A stretch of DNA of 64,000 nucleotides from NCBI GenBank assembly GCA_029844215.1, contig CM056730.1:56184924-56248923 (forward strand). Reading direction: 5' to 3'. Position numbers and translations under genes: made by a program. This DNA is from Przewalskia tangutica. Taxonomy: Eukaryota > Streptophyta > Magnoliopsida > Solanales > Solanaceae. Under the pieces are notes generated by a model, which ran no database searches, had not been told where the DNA came from, and saw only the letters and a list, made by a program, of their open reading frames with translations. Shown one piece after another: positions 11,988-23,775 of the stretch; the first letter of the stretch is position 1; each line of letters starts with the position of its first letter.

Positions 11988-12934
11988 TACAGTGAGCTAT
12001 ATGAGTCTCTTGTGAAACGATCACATGTGAGTCTGATTCAATTATTCTTCTTTTAAACCGCCTACATTGTGATAATTCAATTCCATTCAGTAATATTCTT
12101 CTAAGTATTTAATACTTATTCTTATACTTCTACAGATGCATTCTCTAATACAAAAGAGGGTTAGGATTATTTACCTCGGTAAGCCCAATAATATCCTAGA
12201 TAAAGTCGCGCTGAGCAAGGTTTAGCTCACAAGTTATGCGCTCAGGTAGCTCGAGAAACACGAGAAGTTCTTCACAACTTCTACTAAGGACTAAGGGATT
12301 TGGGCTAGAGTATTTTGGGCATTATAACAATACAAGAAGGCAACTTTTTCTACCAAGGGAGGGGGGGTAGGTTTTGGCTAGGCTAGGGGGGGAGGAAGCC
12401 TCGGCCAACTACTCAAAGGGGGGGGGGAGGTGTTTGGGCGACGAAATGGCTCGAGGAGAGGAGAGGATTTTTAGACTTGGAAGATAACTTTGTGGATGAA
12501 GAATTCTTCATCTAAAGGGGGGTATTTATAGCTCAAGCCTTGGCCAACCAATGGCCAAGATGAAGACAAGTGCAAGGCAAGTGTAGGGTGAGGATTAACT
12601 ATACACAAATATCCTACCAACTCCTTGACTTTGTGCAAGGCACAAAAACGTGCCAAACCTCTCCAATTTCGTCCAATGGACGATTCAAGTCCATCAATGG
12701 GAGGGTGCCAAGTGTCGCCCTCCCGTTGGTCCAAAATGTTTCGTCTCTCGGAAAAATCCGCAAAAATTAGTAATGGCATAGCCGGAATTTTTCCTACGAA
12801 AGCTGTGGAAACGTTTCGTCGGAAAACGATTCTTTAAGCGAGTTGTGCACAATTTCGAACTTGGCCTAATCTTTAAGGCTAAACTTTTGTATGTATTCCC
12901 TTACGTACATACTCTGGAAATACGGGGTATAACA
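11988..12934 (-). repeat. 5' LTR of B with large internal deletion
   Basis: Only about 0.95 kb remains of an LTR that is 3-3.6 kb elsewhere. The conserved 3' end and the hairpin array are gone. From about 12170 it follows the common pattern: TTTACCTCGGTAAGCCC, the AGAAGTT hairpin, G-rich runs, TATA box (12519-12530), palindrome (12701-12722), CGGAAAAATCCG and CGGGGTATAACA. It is more diverged than the other LTRs. Confidence 0.8.
12519..12530 (-). promoter_or_regulatory. TATA box of B 5' LTR
   Basis: Reverse complement TATAAATACCCC, about 405 bases from the LTR end. It is retained despite the deletion in the rest of this LTR. Confidence 0.68.
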
Positions 12935-13413
12935 TGGCTAACCACTTGCTCCTCCAAACCCCTCCAAAACCGTCCATACCTAACCCCACTCACCAAAAGT
13001 AAATGTCTTCCAAGACTTGACTTGTTGACTTGACCACTAGCCCATTCATTTCGTCCAACATGTGCCACCTAAGGGTGACACATGTCTCCCTCCTATTGGT
13101 CCAAAAATATTTCATATCTCGGAAAAATCCGCAATTCAAAAAAAAAACCGAAAACAAAGTGGGCCCCACAAACCGTAAATTCCTCCCGTGGGCCCTACGT
13201 GATCAATTCCGGAAATATAATTCCATAATTCTCAATTATTCCAAAAAGTCCGAACATCGAATCTGGGAATCCAATTCCTATTAACAAACCTTTCCTCACA
13301 AAACCCGGAAACTTTTCCGTCGAAAAATCCTACCTTTCTTTCTTTCCAATAATCTTGATTATTCTAAATGCGTATGTCCTCACATACATACCCTGGAACT
13401 ACGGGGTATAACA
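12935..13413 (-). repeat. 3' LTR of C, U3 part
   Basis: Matches 18989-19456 almost base for base, from TGGCTAACCACTTGC to CTACGGGGTATAACA. It contains the palindrome (AAGGGTGACACATGTC, near 13070), CGGAAAAATCCG and an AATTATTCC segment. It is interrupted on the left by B. Differences from its partner sit mainly in CCC and CCG contexts. Confidence 0.9.
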
Positions 13414-13448
13414 TTCTTCCCCCCTTAGAAACATTCGTCCCGAATGTT
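13414..13448 (-). other. Polypurine tract and adjacent hairpin of C
   Basis: The complement of TTCTTCCCCCCTTAG is the polypurine tract that primes plus-strand DNA beside the 3' LTR. Next to it, AACATTCG-TCC-CGAATGTT (13430-13448) is a perfect eight-base-arm hairpin, also found in A, E, F, R and, with a mismatch, J. Confidence 0.75.
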
Positions 13449-14365
13449 CCTTCTAAGTCTCCAAACATACCTGTGCCGGTATAGTCTTCCCTACTATACC
13501 TAGGAAACCAACTATGCCACACGTGGCCATAATATAACGTACGCGCAAAACTCAAATCCAAGCCAACGAGGAATCACCTCTAACATCACAACAAGATTCC
13601 ACCCATGGTCTAAAAAAAAAAAAAAACTTCCTTCGCATCTTCACTTCACAAAAGAAATGATCACTTCCGTTTTCATAACACATGTTCGCTTCCTTCCTTA
13701 CTCGTCGTACCCTTCTCGTATATCCGAACTCTCTATAGTATACGTACCATACTTCAGTTTCCAAAACCTTGGAGTCACTACCTCCAAACTTGGTCATCTC
13801 ACTTGCTTCAATTTCCTTTAAGACCATTCCCGGTCTTCATGGTCCGATTCTGGTCGAACATACCCACGAACTCATACGATGGTTACCTAAACTTGGGCCT
13901 AGCACCCTCGTGACCCCATCACCTGGCGGGACCACCTCGAGCTGACCCCACCTCATGCCGGGCTACGGGTTGACCCGCAAATGGTCCTCAACCCGACCCA
14001 TAATCGCGCCAAACTCTTGTTCCCCAATACGGAACAATCTTACTAATTCACGCCATGAAAGCTACCACTTCCATCTCACACTACCCATGGACTTATCACA
14101 CTAATACACCCTATGCATATAATGCACTCCGACAAGGATCATTTGCAGAATTCTTTACTCAAGACGGCCTTACATCTAAGGTCTCAACATGAAATATTCT
14201 AAGGTTCACCCTTTCCATGCCCCCATACTTATCCTTTCAACTAACCATGTTTTCTAACTCACAAAACACAACGCTATCCGTACATAGCACACAATAATAA
14301 GATCATCATATCAAGCATACAAATCTCTAGAGGGTTAAGGATATACCTGTATCTACCGCTTCTCT
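13449..14365 (-). other. Non-coding spacer of C between gag and 3' LTR
   Basis: About 0.9 kb without a convincing gene. It includes the conserved 3' tail (CCACACGTGGCCATAATA) and the shared spacer (ACGAACTCATACGATGG, CACCTGGCGGGACCACC, ACGGGTTGACCCGC). The same block is found in A, E, F and R. Protease, RT, RNase H and integrase are absent. Confidence 0.7.
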
Positions 14366-15634
14366 CTAATCATAGGCCTGCCCTGCAGGGCGCATAGCTG
14401 TAGAAGGTGATGAACCAGCCATAGATCCTGAAGGCCGAGTCTCTACATCCGCGCTACCTCTGGTCGGACAATTTCTCGCAAAATGGCCCTGCTGGCCGCA
14501 TGTAAAACAAACTCCCAAACTAGCACGACACTCCCCACAATGGAGCCTACCACAACGAGGTAGGGGTGGCTTCAGCTGGCTAACACCCCTGCTCCCCCGA
14601 AAATCTGAACCCTTGGAGCCACGACCGCTCTCGAATACTCTGGATGCCACGAAGGCGCGGAGGACCGCTCTATCTTGGCGAGGCGCATAACTAGCTCTTC
14701 TTTGGCGGTCCGCCTCGAAAGTCGCCAAAAGGCCCTGCTGTCCTGGCCTTCTTCTGTTGATCCCGGTCATTCCGTCGACCTCTCCGCTCCTCACACCCAA
14801 GTGCATAAGCCTGTATGCGGGCAATGTCCATGCCCGGCTGAAGAGCTACACCCGAGCAAGCCTCTGCCAAGTAGTCATCGAGCCCCGTAACGTAGCGGTG
14901 CACTCTGTCCTCCATGTCAGATACTAACGCGGGGACGTACCGAGCTAGTGAGTCAAACTCCACATTGTACTCCCGAACCGTACGCCCTCTCTGTCTCAGC
15001 ATCATAAATCTGTCGGCCCGTGCCCTCCTCATCTGCGGAGGCAAGAAGTGAGTGAGGAATGCCTCTGAGAACTCGTCCCACACTGCTGGAAGTGCATGCT
15101 CTCCCCGGGACAGCTCCCACGAATCAAACCAGTCGACTGCAGTATCACGCAGCCGATGCGAACCGAAGGTCACTGACTCGGTCTCCGAAGCCTTGATCAC
15201 TCTCATGATCTGCAGAATCGCTTGATGAACTCCTGCGGATCATCCTCAGGCCTCGACCCATAAAACTCTGGCGGCCTGCAGCTCAGAAAGTCCCGCAGTC
15301 TCAAACTATCTGACCTCGGGTGAACCACGGTTACTCGAAGGCTGAATCGCCGTCCGGCCTATCCTCATGTCGGCCACGATCTTGGCGATGGCGGGCCATC
15401 TCTTTGTACCCCAACTCCTCTGCTCCGTGTGGATGGAGGCTCAGTCTTGTGGTCTCAGGTAGCCTCTGCGCGGCTCTAAATCGTCTTTGGGGTCGGCGGC
15501 GTCGCAAAACTCGCCGTCTGAAACACTATCTCAGGTAATGTCCGGGCCTGCGCCCTCGTACTCCTCTGTATCCTACTAGCAGCTCCCCCGGCTGCCTTGC
15601 CCTTCTGGGCCCGGGTTGCCTTGCGCGGAGGCAT
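14366..15634 (-). pseudogene. gag of C with intact zinc knuckle
   Basis: Minus-strand gag of about 422 residues from ATG at 15632-15634 (MPPRKATRAQKGKAAG) to TAG at 14366. Readable parts include MRVIKASETESVTFGSHRL, DWFDSWELSRGEHALPA, HFLPPQMRRARADRFM, REYNVEFDSLARYVPALV and GLDDYLAEACSGVALQPGM, a basic linker, then CGRLHCGEC and the CCHC knuckle CFTCGQQGHFARNC. It ends GQAYD. At least two frameshifts separate the blocks. The stop right after the knuckle region and the absence of any pol mark a gag-only element. Confidence 0.88.
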
Positions 15635-15840
15635 AACTGGTAAAAACGAAATACGTCAGAGAGGTCCAACTTATAATACAGCTCTAAGGCACGATCTCAG
15701 AGTGAGAAGAATAGAAACCAATCCTAAATGTCCTGCAGCCTCCTGATTATAGATGTGGTGCACAACACACCGATAATCAAGACTCTACTAGACACGGTCT
15801 GTAGACACTTTTCAAGGACTAACTGCTCTGATACCACTTT
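15635..15840 (-). other. Leader and intact primer-binding site of C
   Basis: The plus strand shows GCTCTGATACCA at 15825-15836, the complement of TGGTATCAGAGC. This is the initiator-Met-tRNA primer site, four bases from the LTR. The rest is the non-coding leader shared with A, B, F and J. Confidence 0.88.
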
Positions 15841-16480
15841 TGTCACGACCCGATCCCGGGCCCGTGACTGGTGCCTTACCCCGGGCACCTTAGTGATACA
15901 ACATCAGAGAAAATCAGCGGAAATAAAAACTTAAACATGAAACAAGAGATATGATAATAAAACAGGCCAACCAAAACGGTTGCCTTCTTGCATATATACG
16001 GAAATTGAACAGTTACATCCTTTACCACCACCGCCCGCAGCGATTACTACGGGCCTCTAAGAATGTAACCACAACTATGACGGACAGGCGGGGCCCGCCA
16101 TACCACGAATGTACAAGAACCTACAACTCGAGAAACATACGAAAAGATAAGCCTCGAGAAGCGGGCTTCCCAATACTGTGACGTGATCCTAGGAGCGAGG
16201 ATCAACAACCGATGTACCTCTACCTGCGGCATGAACGCAACCCCCCGAATGAGGTCGATCAACAGTACCAAGTATGTGGCCCGAAAATCACGTAAATGAA
16301 ATCACAGATCTAAATAAAGCAGAGACATGTATGATAACCGGCTGATTCACAACATAAAAGCGGTCGTATCAAGTCGGGGACTCACGCCTCAAAGTCATCA
16401 CTCAAATATAACCGGGAATTTAACCCGCTGTGACGCGTGCCGGCATGTTACCTCAGTATAAGCATGGCCATGGAACCATC

Positions 16481-16936
16481 CTAATGGAAACATACATGTG
16501 GGCCACCCATCGTGTCAGTATGTCCAAAGGAAATAACAAGATAACAATCAAAATGGAAGCATACTCGTGGGCCACCCATCGTGTCAGTATGTCCAAAGCA
16601 AATAACAAGATAACACTCCTAATGGAAGCATACCCGTGGGCCACCCATCGTGTCAGTATGTCCAAAGGAAATAACAAGATAACAATCAAAATGGAAGCAT
16701 ACTCGTGGGCCACCCATCGTGTCAGTATGTCCAAAGCAAATAACAAGATAACACTTAATGGAAGCATACGTGGGCCACCCATCGTGTCGGTATGTCGAAG
16801 GAAATAACAAGATAACAATCAAAATGGAAGCATACTCGTGGGCCACCCATCGTGTCAGTATGTCCAAAGCAAATAACAAGATAACACTCCTAATGGAAGC
16901 ATACTCGTGGGCCACCCATCGTGTCAGTATGTCCAT
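16481..16936 (-). repeat. Seven-unit hairpin minisatellite in C 5' LTR
   Basis: Seven units of about 69 bases at roughly 16498, 16567, 16637, 16706, 16769, 16838 and 16907. Each has GTGGGCCACCCATCGTGTC flanked by CATAC and GTATG, which can pair; GTGG-G-CCAC pairs inside. Units alternate between CAAAGG with CAATCAAA and CAAAGC with CACTCCT, a dimer of about 138 bases. Long open frames here on both strands only translate the repeat. Confidence 0.85.
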
Positions 16937-18827
16937 CAATCAACCAGATAGTCGACCCTCCAACGAGAGACGCGGTAACACAGAAATACAACACTTGCAC
17001 AACAAAGGCTATCACAACAAGCATAGGCAAGTTCAACGTACTCGTAGACTTCCATTATATTACAACAAATCCGGATTTTTACCCCAATTTTCGTATGTTA
17101 AATTCTTTTTAAAAGATCCATTTCTTTTACAAAGGTCACCCGATGCCCGTATTATCAAAATAGAGTGACTAATATTTTAAGTAAACCAAAACAACTTTCA
17201 TACTTTCTTTTTAAACCAAATTAATACAATACCATGCCTTCTTTTTAGACCAAAACACTTCTCCTTTTAAAGTCAAGTTACCATTTTAAAACGAATGATA
17301 AAACCATTCTTTTGTTTTCATAAAGTCGTTATAACTATCTTCCCATAAAGCTGTTATAACACTTTATGTTTTAAACCAATTTAAGACAAAACCATGTCTT
17401 TCTTTTAAACCAAAAACTCTTCAATTTCTTTTTCTTACTTTGGAAATTTAAGAAAATTAATGCTTGTTTATAATGATTCTTATTACCGCAGCCATGATCT
17501 AGGAAATGTAATACAATTTTGTCTTATCTTAGCTTCTATGCAGATGGAGGTTTCTACTGGTTTTAATAGTAATTAATTAGTCAATACATTTTCCTTTATT
17601 AACGCTGCAGTGGTTTGTTCGATACTTATTCTCATTTCCGAAATCAATATAATATTATCCCTTTTAAAACCCAATTACTAATTTCTCATAAAAGCGGTTT
17701 CACAACTGTTTAACACAAACCAAGTCCTTAATATTTCACATCAAGTCATTTATAATTCAAGTCTCTTATCTTTTAAAAACCACAAACCATTTCTTTACCT
17801 ACATAAAGTTGTTATAGCAAACTCCCCTTAAAGCCGTTATAACATTTTATGTTTTAAACCAACCAAATTCATTTAGCACATGTACGTCTACCGTACTACA
17901 TAGTTCACAACAATCATGCTAGAAGAGATAGGAAGAGGTTCACATACCTTGCGACGATTATCGACAATAAGCAAATTGCTCCAAGTACTACAACCTTGCT
18001 AGTCTTTTCCACCCTTCAAGTAGAATACGCTACTCGTAGTACTTCCACCTATAAGGCCACAAAACGGCTATTAACTTCTAGATCCCTTCGTGGAATATTC
18101 TAAATACAAGATTCCTTATTCTACAGAAAATTCGGCAGCACCTCCCCCGTAACCTCACAAATCTCCTCTCTACTGGGCCCGCCTGTGCCAACAACTCCCA
18201 GGGGATTACACGTCTAACCGGACGTGTTCAATTCTACTTCACAGATATACTACACAAGTCTACTGTAAATACAGTCCAATGTAAATACAGTTCAATCCTT
18301 TTCAATATTCATTCTTCAAATAGTATACTCAACTATTCATTACTACAACATGTAATATCCAATTACAACAGGGGGAATAAAGATCATTACCTCGATAAGC
18401 CCAAAATTATCCAAGATTAAATGTCGATCCTGAGCAACGTTTAGCTCATATTCTGTACGCTCCAATCCGCTTCAAGAAACCCTTAGAAGTTCCTACACAA
18501 CTTCTACTTAGTACTTCAACCAACTATGAAGATTTTCCCTAGGGTTTCGTTTTGTGACTAAAGGGAAGTATAGTAGTATTTTCCGGGCTTTTAGTATAGA
18601 GGTAACTTTGGAATACTACAAGGGATTTGGGCGAAGGTATTTTGGAATAACAACAATACTTGGAGAATATTTTTCAACCAAGGGGTACTTGGCAGAACAA
18701 CTTAGGAAAGGGGTGTGTTTAGAGGCTTCACAAGGGGAGGGAGTTTGGACGAGAGCTTTCAAGAGGGGGAGAGGGATTTTGAGACTTGGAAAATGTTTAA
18801 GGGATGAAGATTTAGTCTTGCACTTGA

Positions 18828-18839
18828 GGGGTATTTATA
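18828..18839 (-). promoter_or_regulatory. TATA box of C 5' LTR
   Basis: Reverse complement TATAAATACCCC, about 620 bases from the LTR 5' end. The U3 of C is longer than that of A or F. Confidence 0.7.
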
Positions 18840-19456
18840 GGACACTCAAGGGACAAGATTAAAACATGTGTAAGGTGTAGATTTGGTTGTTTGTGCAAAT
18901 GAAGTCTTCCACCAAGTGTCCACCACAACTTTGGTACATATGTTCACCACAACATTGGGACATATGTCCCCCACAACAATGAGACAAGTGGCTAACCACT
19001 TGCTCCTCCAAACCCCTCCAAAACCGTCCATACCTAACCCCACTCACCAAAAGAAAATGTCTTCCAAGACTTGACTTGTTGACTTGGCCACTAACCCATT
19101 CATTTCGTCCAACATGTGCCACCTAAGGGTGACACATGTCACCCTCCTATTGGTCCAAAAATATTTCATCTCTCGGAAAAATCCGCAATTCAAAAAAAAA
19201 ACCGAAAATAAATTGGGCCCATGACAGTAAATTCCTCGAAGTGGGCCTACGTGATCAATTCGAAATATAATTCCATAATTCTCAATTATTCCAAAAAGTC
19301 GAACATCGAACTGGGAATCCAATTCCTATTAGCGAACCTTTCTCACAAAACGGAAACTTTTAGTGAAAAATCCTACCTTTCTTTCTTTCCAATAATACTG
19401 TCGTATTCTCGTACGTATGTCCTCACATACATACCCTGGAACTACGGGGTATAACA

Positions 19457-20480
19457 TTCCGAACCTCATCACACCCTTCATGGGTGATACATTCAAGAAG
19501 ACCCAATCGTCTACCTAAAACTCCAAATGTCGACGCCGATTATCTGCATAAGACTTACCAGGCTACGAGTGCTAACAGTCTCTCCTGGATAAGCTTCACC
19601 TTATCCACAGCCTGTTGAATCAATTCTGGGCCAACTAACTGAACCTCGCCCACGTCGAACCAACCAATCGGCGACCTACACTTCCGCCCATACAAAATCT
19701 CATATGGCACCATCTGAATGCTAGAATGGTAGCTGTTTTTATAAGGAAACTCCACAAGAGGCAAATGATCCTCCCATCTACCCCTGAAGTCAATAACACA
19801 GGCCCGCAGCATATCCTCAAGTGTCTGGATAGTACGCTCTGCTGCCGCGTCGGTCACGAGGATGAACGCGATCGAGACTCGCGTATCCCTACCCCTTCGG
19901 AAAGACCTCACGAAGTTAGCCGTAAGCGGGCTCTGCATGCGATATAATCGATATAAGAACTCCGTGCAGTCTCATAATCTCCCTGATATACAATTTAGCA
20001 TAATCCTCAGCCGAATACGTAGTCTGTTGGAAGAAAGTGGGCGATTTTCGGCTGTCTCTGATAACCGGATGGAATCACACTTCCTCTGAGTAAGAGGTAA
20101 CCCTATAACAAAATCCATATTGATCACCTCCCACTTCCATGTCGGAATATCAATCGCCTGGAATAGCCCACCGGGCTTTTGGTGCTCAACCTTGACCTGC
20201 TGACAATTAGGACACTGAGCAACAAACCCTGCCACGTCCCTCTTCAGGCCATCCCACCAATACATACATCTGAGGTCATGGTACATCTTAGTCAACCCCG
20301 GATGAATAGAGTAACGAGCATTGTGTGCCTCCCCTAGAATCTGTTGACGAAGTCCTGCAACATCGAGAACACACAATCTGCCCTCGAATCTTAGCACCCC
20401 ATCAGGCGCTACCTCAAATAGACTCTTCTCCTCTCGAAGAGTCGTATCTCGATACCGTATCATAACTGGATCCTCATACT
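19457..20480 (-). pseudogene. Element K: integrase fragment of Ty3/gypsy pol
   Basis: Minus-strand integrase cut on both sides by C and J. From 20480 down: YEDPVMIRYRD, then the N-terminal zinc domain (H..H in HNARYSIHPGL and CPNC in FVAQCPNCQQVK), WKWEVINMDFVIGLPL with the first catalytic Asp, a frameshift and loss before QQTTYSAEDYAKLYIRE, a gap, then AERTIQTLEDMLRACVIDF with the catalytic Glu, SYHSSIQMVPYEILYGRKCR, GEVQLVGPELIQQ, and the C-terminal part as far as KGVMRFG. The middle catalytic segment is damaged. K is the oldest recognisable layer. Confidence 0.9.
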
Positions 20481-21134
20481 TGTCATGCCCCAAATCCCGG
20501 GCCCGTGACTGGTGCCCCTACCTGGGCACCCTTCTACCCTTACAACATAAATAAACCGCGGAAGATAAATAACACTCATTTTTTTTAAAACAAAGGCAAA
20601 GCCGGAAAGGCTTCCGTATAAATATAAATAACTCGAAAGGGTCTACAATGTACAACAATGTAAATACAACTTACACCAGTCTAGCCCACATATGAATACA
20701 TACCTCTAAGAAGGTGACAACAACTGTGACGAGACAAGGCCCCGTCGTACCCCTGAATATACCTAGCCATAATGACAAACTCTGAAACTTGGAGCCATCT
20801 CAAAATGCTGAACAAGAATCCTAAGCTCGCGGATCCACAACTGTGTACCTAGACCTGCGGACATGAACGCAGCCCCCCTAAGGGGGTCAGTACAACAAGT
20901 ACTAAGTATGGATCTGAAATAAAGTACATTAAACAAGATCATAACTGTACAAAAGAATGACAGGGGCAAGTATAAAAATTAAAATACCAGATCCTACCGT
21001 GCCATTTTAACTCATGAAATCAATCGTACATTAATCATTCTTTTCCTTCTTTCAATAAGAATTAACATCATATTCTTACATACATACTTAAGAATTCGAT
21101 CAAGTTTTTCCACATAACTTACATATCTTACATA

Positions 21135-21483
21135 ACATAATCCGGCCCTTTATGGAGGGACTTCTTATTTGGGAGCTTACTTTGATTACCAGACGTGATA
21201 ACGTAACCCGGCCCATTTGCGGGACACGGTGTACTGATAAATCATGTAGCATAATCCGGCCCGCCTGTGGGGCTCGGTGTACTGTTGAATCATGTAGCAT
21301 AATCCGGCCCGCCTGTGGGGCTCGGTGTAAGATGACGTAACCCGGCCTATGTGTAGGTTCGGGGTAATATGGCGTAATCCGGCCTATGTGTAGGCTCGGT
21401 GTATCTCATAACATAATCCGGCCTATTTGTAGGCTCGGTGTATCTCATAACATAATCCGGCCTATTTGTAGGCTCGGTGTGAT
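21135..21483 (-). repeat. Eight-unit hairpin array with co-varying stems in J LTR
   Basis: Eight units of about 38-66 bases, each with CCGG...CTCGGTGTA. The stems differ but remain paired: CCCT-TTATGG-AGGG (21146), CCC-ATTTGC-GGG (21212), GCCC-GCCTGTG-GGGC (21259 and again about 49 bases on), GCCTA-TGTG-TAGGC (21382), GCCTA-TTTG-TAGGC (21421 and 21460). Confidence 0.8.
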
Positions 21484-21759
21484 TTTCCTTACATAACATT
21501 TTAAACCACCCTTCACTTCTTCTTAAGTCGTTATAACAACTTCCCATAAAGCTATTATAACAACCTTTCATTTTAGAGAACTCAAGACTCTTTTATTTCT
21601 TATCACATTGGGGAAACTAAACCCAAAAGTACTACGTACATACATACTTAAAAAGAATCATAAAACTCCTTCTCTTTAAATCAATAAACGTATACTTTTA
21701 AAACTCAAGTCACATACTCTTTCGAAATCAAGCCTCTTAACTTTAGAAGTAAATCCAGT

Positions 21760-22560
21760 AACCCATATCTTGAAAAATAAAGTCTCATAACTTGTAAAGA
21801 AATCAAGTCTCATAACTTTAAATCAAATCTCTTAACTTTAGAAATCAAGTCCCATATCTTGAAAAATAAAGTCTCATAACTTGTAAAGAAATCAAGTCTC
21901 ATAACTTTAAATCAAATCTCTTAACTTTAGAAATCAAGTCTCATATCTTGAAAAATAAAGTCTCATAACTTGTAAAGAAATCAAGTCTCATAACTTTAAA
22001 TCAAATCTCTTAACTTTAGAAATCAAGTCCCATATCTTGAAAAATAAAGTCTCATAACTTGTAAAGAAATCAAGTCTCATAACTTTAAATCAAATCTTTT
22101 AACTTTAGAAATCAAGTCTCATATCTTGAAAAATAAAGTCTCATAACTTGTAAAGAAATCAAGTCTCATAATTTTAAATCAAATCTCTTAACTTTAGAAA
22201 TCAAGTCCCATATCTTGAAAAATAAAGTCTCATAACTTGTAAAGAAATCAAGTCTCATAACTTTAAATCAAATCTCTTAACTTTAGAAATCAAGTCCCAT
22301 ATCTTGAAAAATAAAGTCTCACAACTTGTAAAGAAATCAAGTATCATAACTTTAAATCAAATCTCTTAACTTTAGAAATCAAGTCTCATATCTTGAAAAA
22401 TAAAGTCTCATAACTTGTAAATAAATCAAGTCTCACAACTTTAAATCAAATCTTTTAACTTTAGAAATCAAGTCCCATATCTTGAAAAATAAAGTCTCAT
22501 AACTTGTAAAGAAATCAAGTCTATTAACCTTAAATCAAATCTCTTAACTTTAAAGTACTT
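21760..22560 (-). repeat. 89-base satellite, nine units, in J LTR
   Basis: CATATCTTGAAAAATAAAG recurs every 89 bases at about 21764, 21853, 21942, 22031, 22120, 22209, 22298, 22387 and 22477. Each unit is itself made of about four 22-base parts of the type AAATCAAGTCTCATAACTTT. Neighbours mostly alternate CCCAT and CTCAT, hinting at a 178-base dimer. The same CAAGTCTCTTA motif occurs once or twice in the other LTRs, so J has amplified an ancestral segment. Confidence 0.9.
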
Positions 22561-23559
22561 CACGTAACTTATACAATTTTGACTAAGCCACTCATACTTT
22601 CATAATCAAGACTCATATATTTCCAAAATCGACTTACTTACTTCAAATGAATTAAGTCGCATAGACTTACCAAATCAAGTCGTATAGACTTACCAAATCA
22701 AGTCACATAGACTCACTAAAATTTAGTCACATAGACTTACCAAATAATCATGTCAAAGGAAGGAAGAAGTTCACATACCTCGTTGGCGACTAACCCAAAC
22801 GACAAGTAGCAATACACTTGTCACGACCCGAACCCGGGCCCGTGACTGGTGCCTTACCCCGGGCACCCTAGTGATACAACATCAGAGAAAAACCAGCGGA
22901 AATAAAAACTTAAACATACAAATAGATATGGATCAAGATAAAAGAAAATAGGTCAACCAAAACGGTTTCCTTTCAGCATATATATATATATATCGACCTT
23001 TGAGCGATTCTGATCCTTACAACCACACTTGTGATTACTCACAGACCTCTAAGATTTATACAACAACTATGACGGGACAGGGCCCCGCCATACCCCTGAA
23101 TGTACAAGAACCTACAGACTCAGGGTAACATACCAAAAGATAAGCCTCCGAAATAACGGAGCTTCCCAATACGCTGAAATGTGATCCTAAACGCGGATCG
23201 ACAACGATGTACCTCACTGCGGAATGACGCGGCCCGAAGGAGTCGATCTGGTACCAAGTATGTGAAGCGTAAATCACGTAAATGAAATCATAATAGTCTA
23301 TATAAAGCGGGGAGACATGTATGATAACCAAACTACGATACACATATAACGATTATATCAAGTCGGGGACTCACGCCTCCAAGTCATTACTCAAATATAA
23401 TGATGGGTCTCACGCCATAACATCAATCATGCGTGGAATACCTTCCGCCGCTCTGGCGATCTATGATATGATAACACGAAAGTACACTGAACACCAAGTC
23501 CTACACGATGCCAAAGCCGTACTAATAATACAATACAACCAAACCACGAAGGCGACACA

Positions 23560-23775
23560 GGCAAATCTGGCCGACTACGGATACCAAGGCGCCACGTGGC
23601 GGCCGGGCAAGTACGAGGGCTAACTACCAGTACGAGGCGTATCACGAGACTTCGTCACTCTGTTGAGCGGGGCAAGTCACGAGGGCTAACTACCAGTACG
23701 AGGCGAATCGACCACGAGGCGGGGCAAGTACGAAAGAAGACCACCGTGTACCAAGGCGAGCGAAGAAACCTGCGT
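23560..23775 (-). repeat. Tandem array in F 3' LTR
   Basis: Two full units and parts of a third, with GGGGCAAGT(C)ACGAGGGC and TAACTACCAGTACGAGGCG repeated near 23605 and 23670, then GGGGCAAGTACGAAAG. The pairing pattern is less clear than in the other arrays, perhaps because this stretch differs strongly from its partner (32270-32465). It occupies the same LTR position. Confidence 0.65.

Larger units (their letters stand above)
1..12934 (-). mobile_element. Element B: Ty3/gypsy retrotransposon with gag-pol, partial, interrupted by A
   Basis: Minus-strand LTR retrotransposon whose 3' part lies before the window. Reading from right to left it has a shortened 5' LTR (11988-12934), a decayed primer site, the gag start at 11788, then gag, protease, reverse transcriptase and RNase H down to base 1. 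Element A splits its gag. It is the only element here with a recognisable protease-RT-RNase H block, so it represents the autonomous type. Its right end abuts TGGCTAACC, which occurs uninterrupted in the other LTR of C at 18989; B is therefore inserted in C's left LTR. The reading frames are broken many times. Confidence 0.85.
12935..19456 (-). mobile_element. Element C: gag-only LTR retrotransposon, left end cut off by B
   Basis: Minus-strand element with a 3' LTR fragment (12935-13413), a 2.43 kb interior carrying gag only, and a full 5' LTR (15841-19456). The rest of the 3' LTR lies beyond B, before the window. Its right end joins K integrase sequence at 19457, so C is inserted in K. Its target duplication cannot be checked because the left end is not visible. 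Confidence 0.9.
15841..19456 (-). repeat. 5' LTR of C
   Basis: Full LTR of about 3.6 kb, from TGTCACGACCCGATCCCGGG to CTACGGGGTATAACA. In transcript order: U3 with palindrome (19126-19145), TATA box (18828-18839), leader, AT-rich stretch with CAAGTC and GTTATAAC motifs, array of seven units (16481-16936), and conserved end. Its array and U3 are of a different type from those of A and F. Confidence 0.92.
20481..22818 (-). repeat. J 3' LTR, piece 1
   Basis: Begins TGTCATGCCCCAAATCCCGG, matching the other J LTR at 63323. It contains the hairpin array (21135-21483) and the 89-base satellite (21760-22560), then AAGTTCACATACCTCG, the block that in every other LTR precedes GACGATTATCGAC. It is interrupted by F at the ACACT duplication (22814-22818). 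No coding sequence. Confidence 0.88.

Noticed and set aside
16430..16939. Open frames of 100-125 codons on both strands with repeated WATHRVSMSK or ILTRWVAHEY
   Set aside because: They translate the 69-base minisatellite; a unit length divisible by three keeps frames open.
21760..22560. CRISPR-like regular repeat
   Set aside because: Units are directly adjacent with no unique spacers, no cas genes occur, and the setting is a plant LTR.
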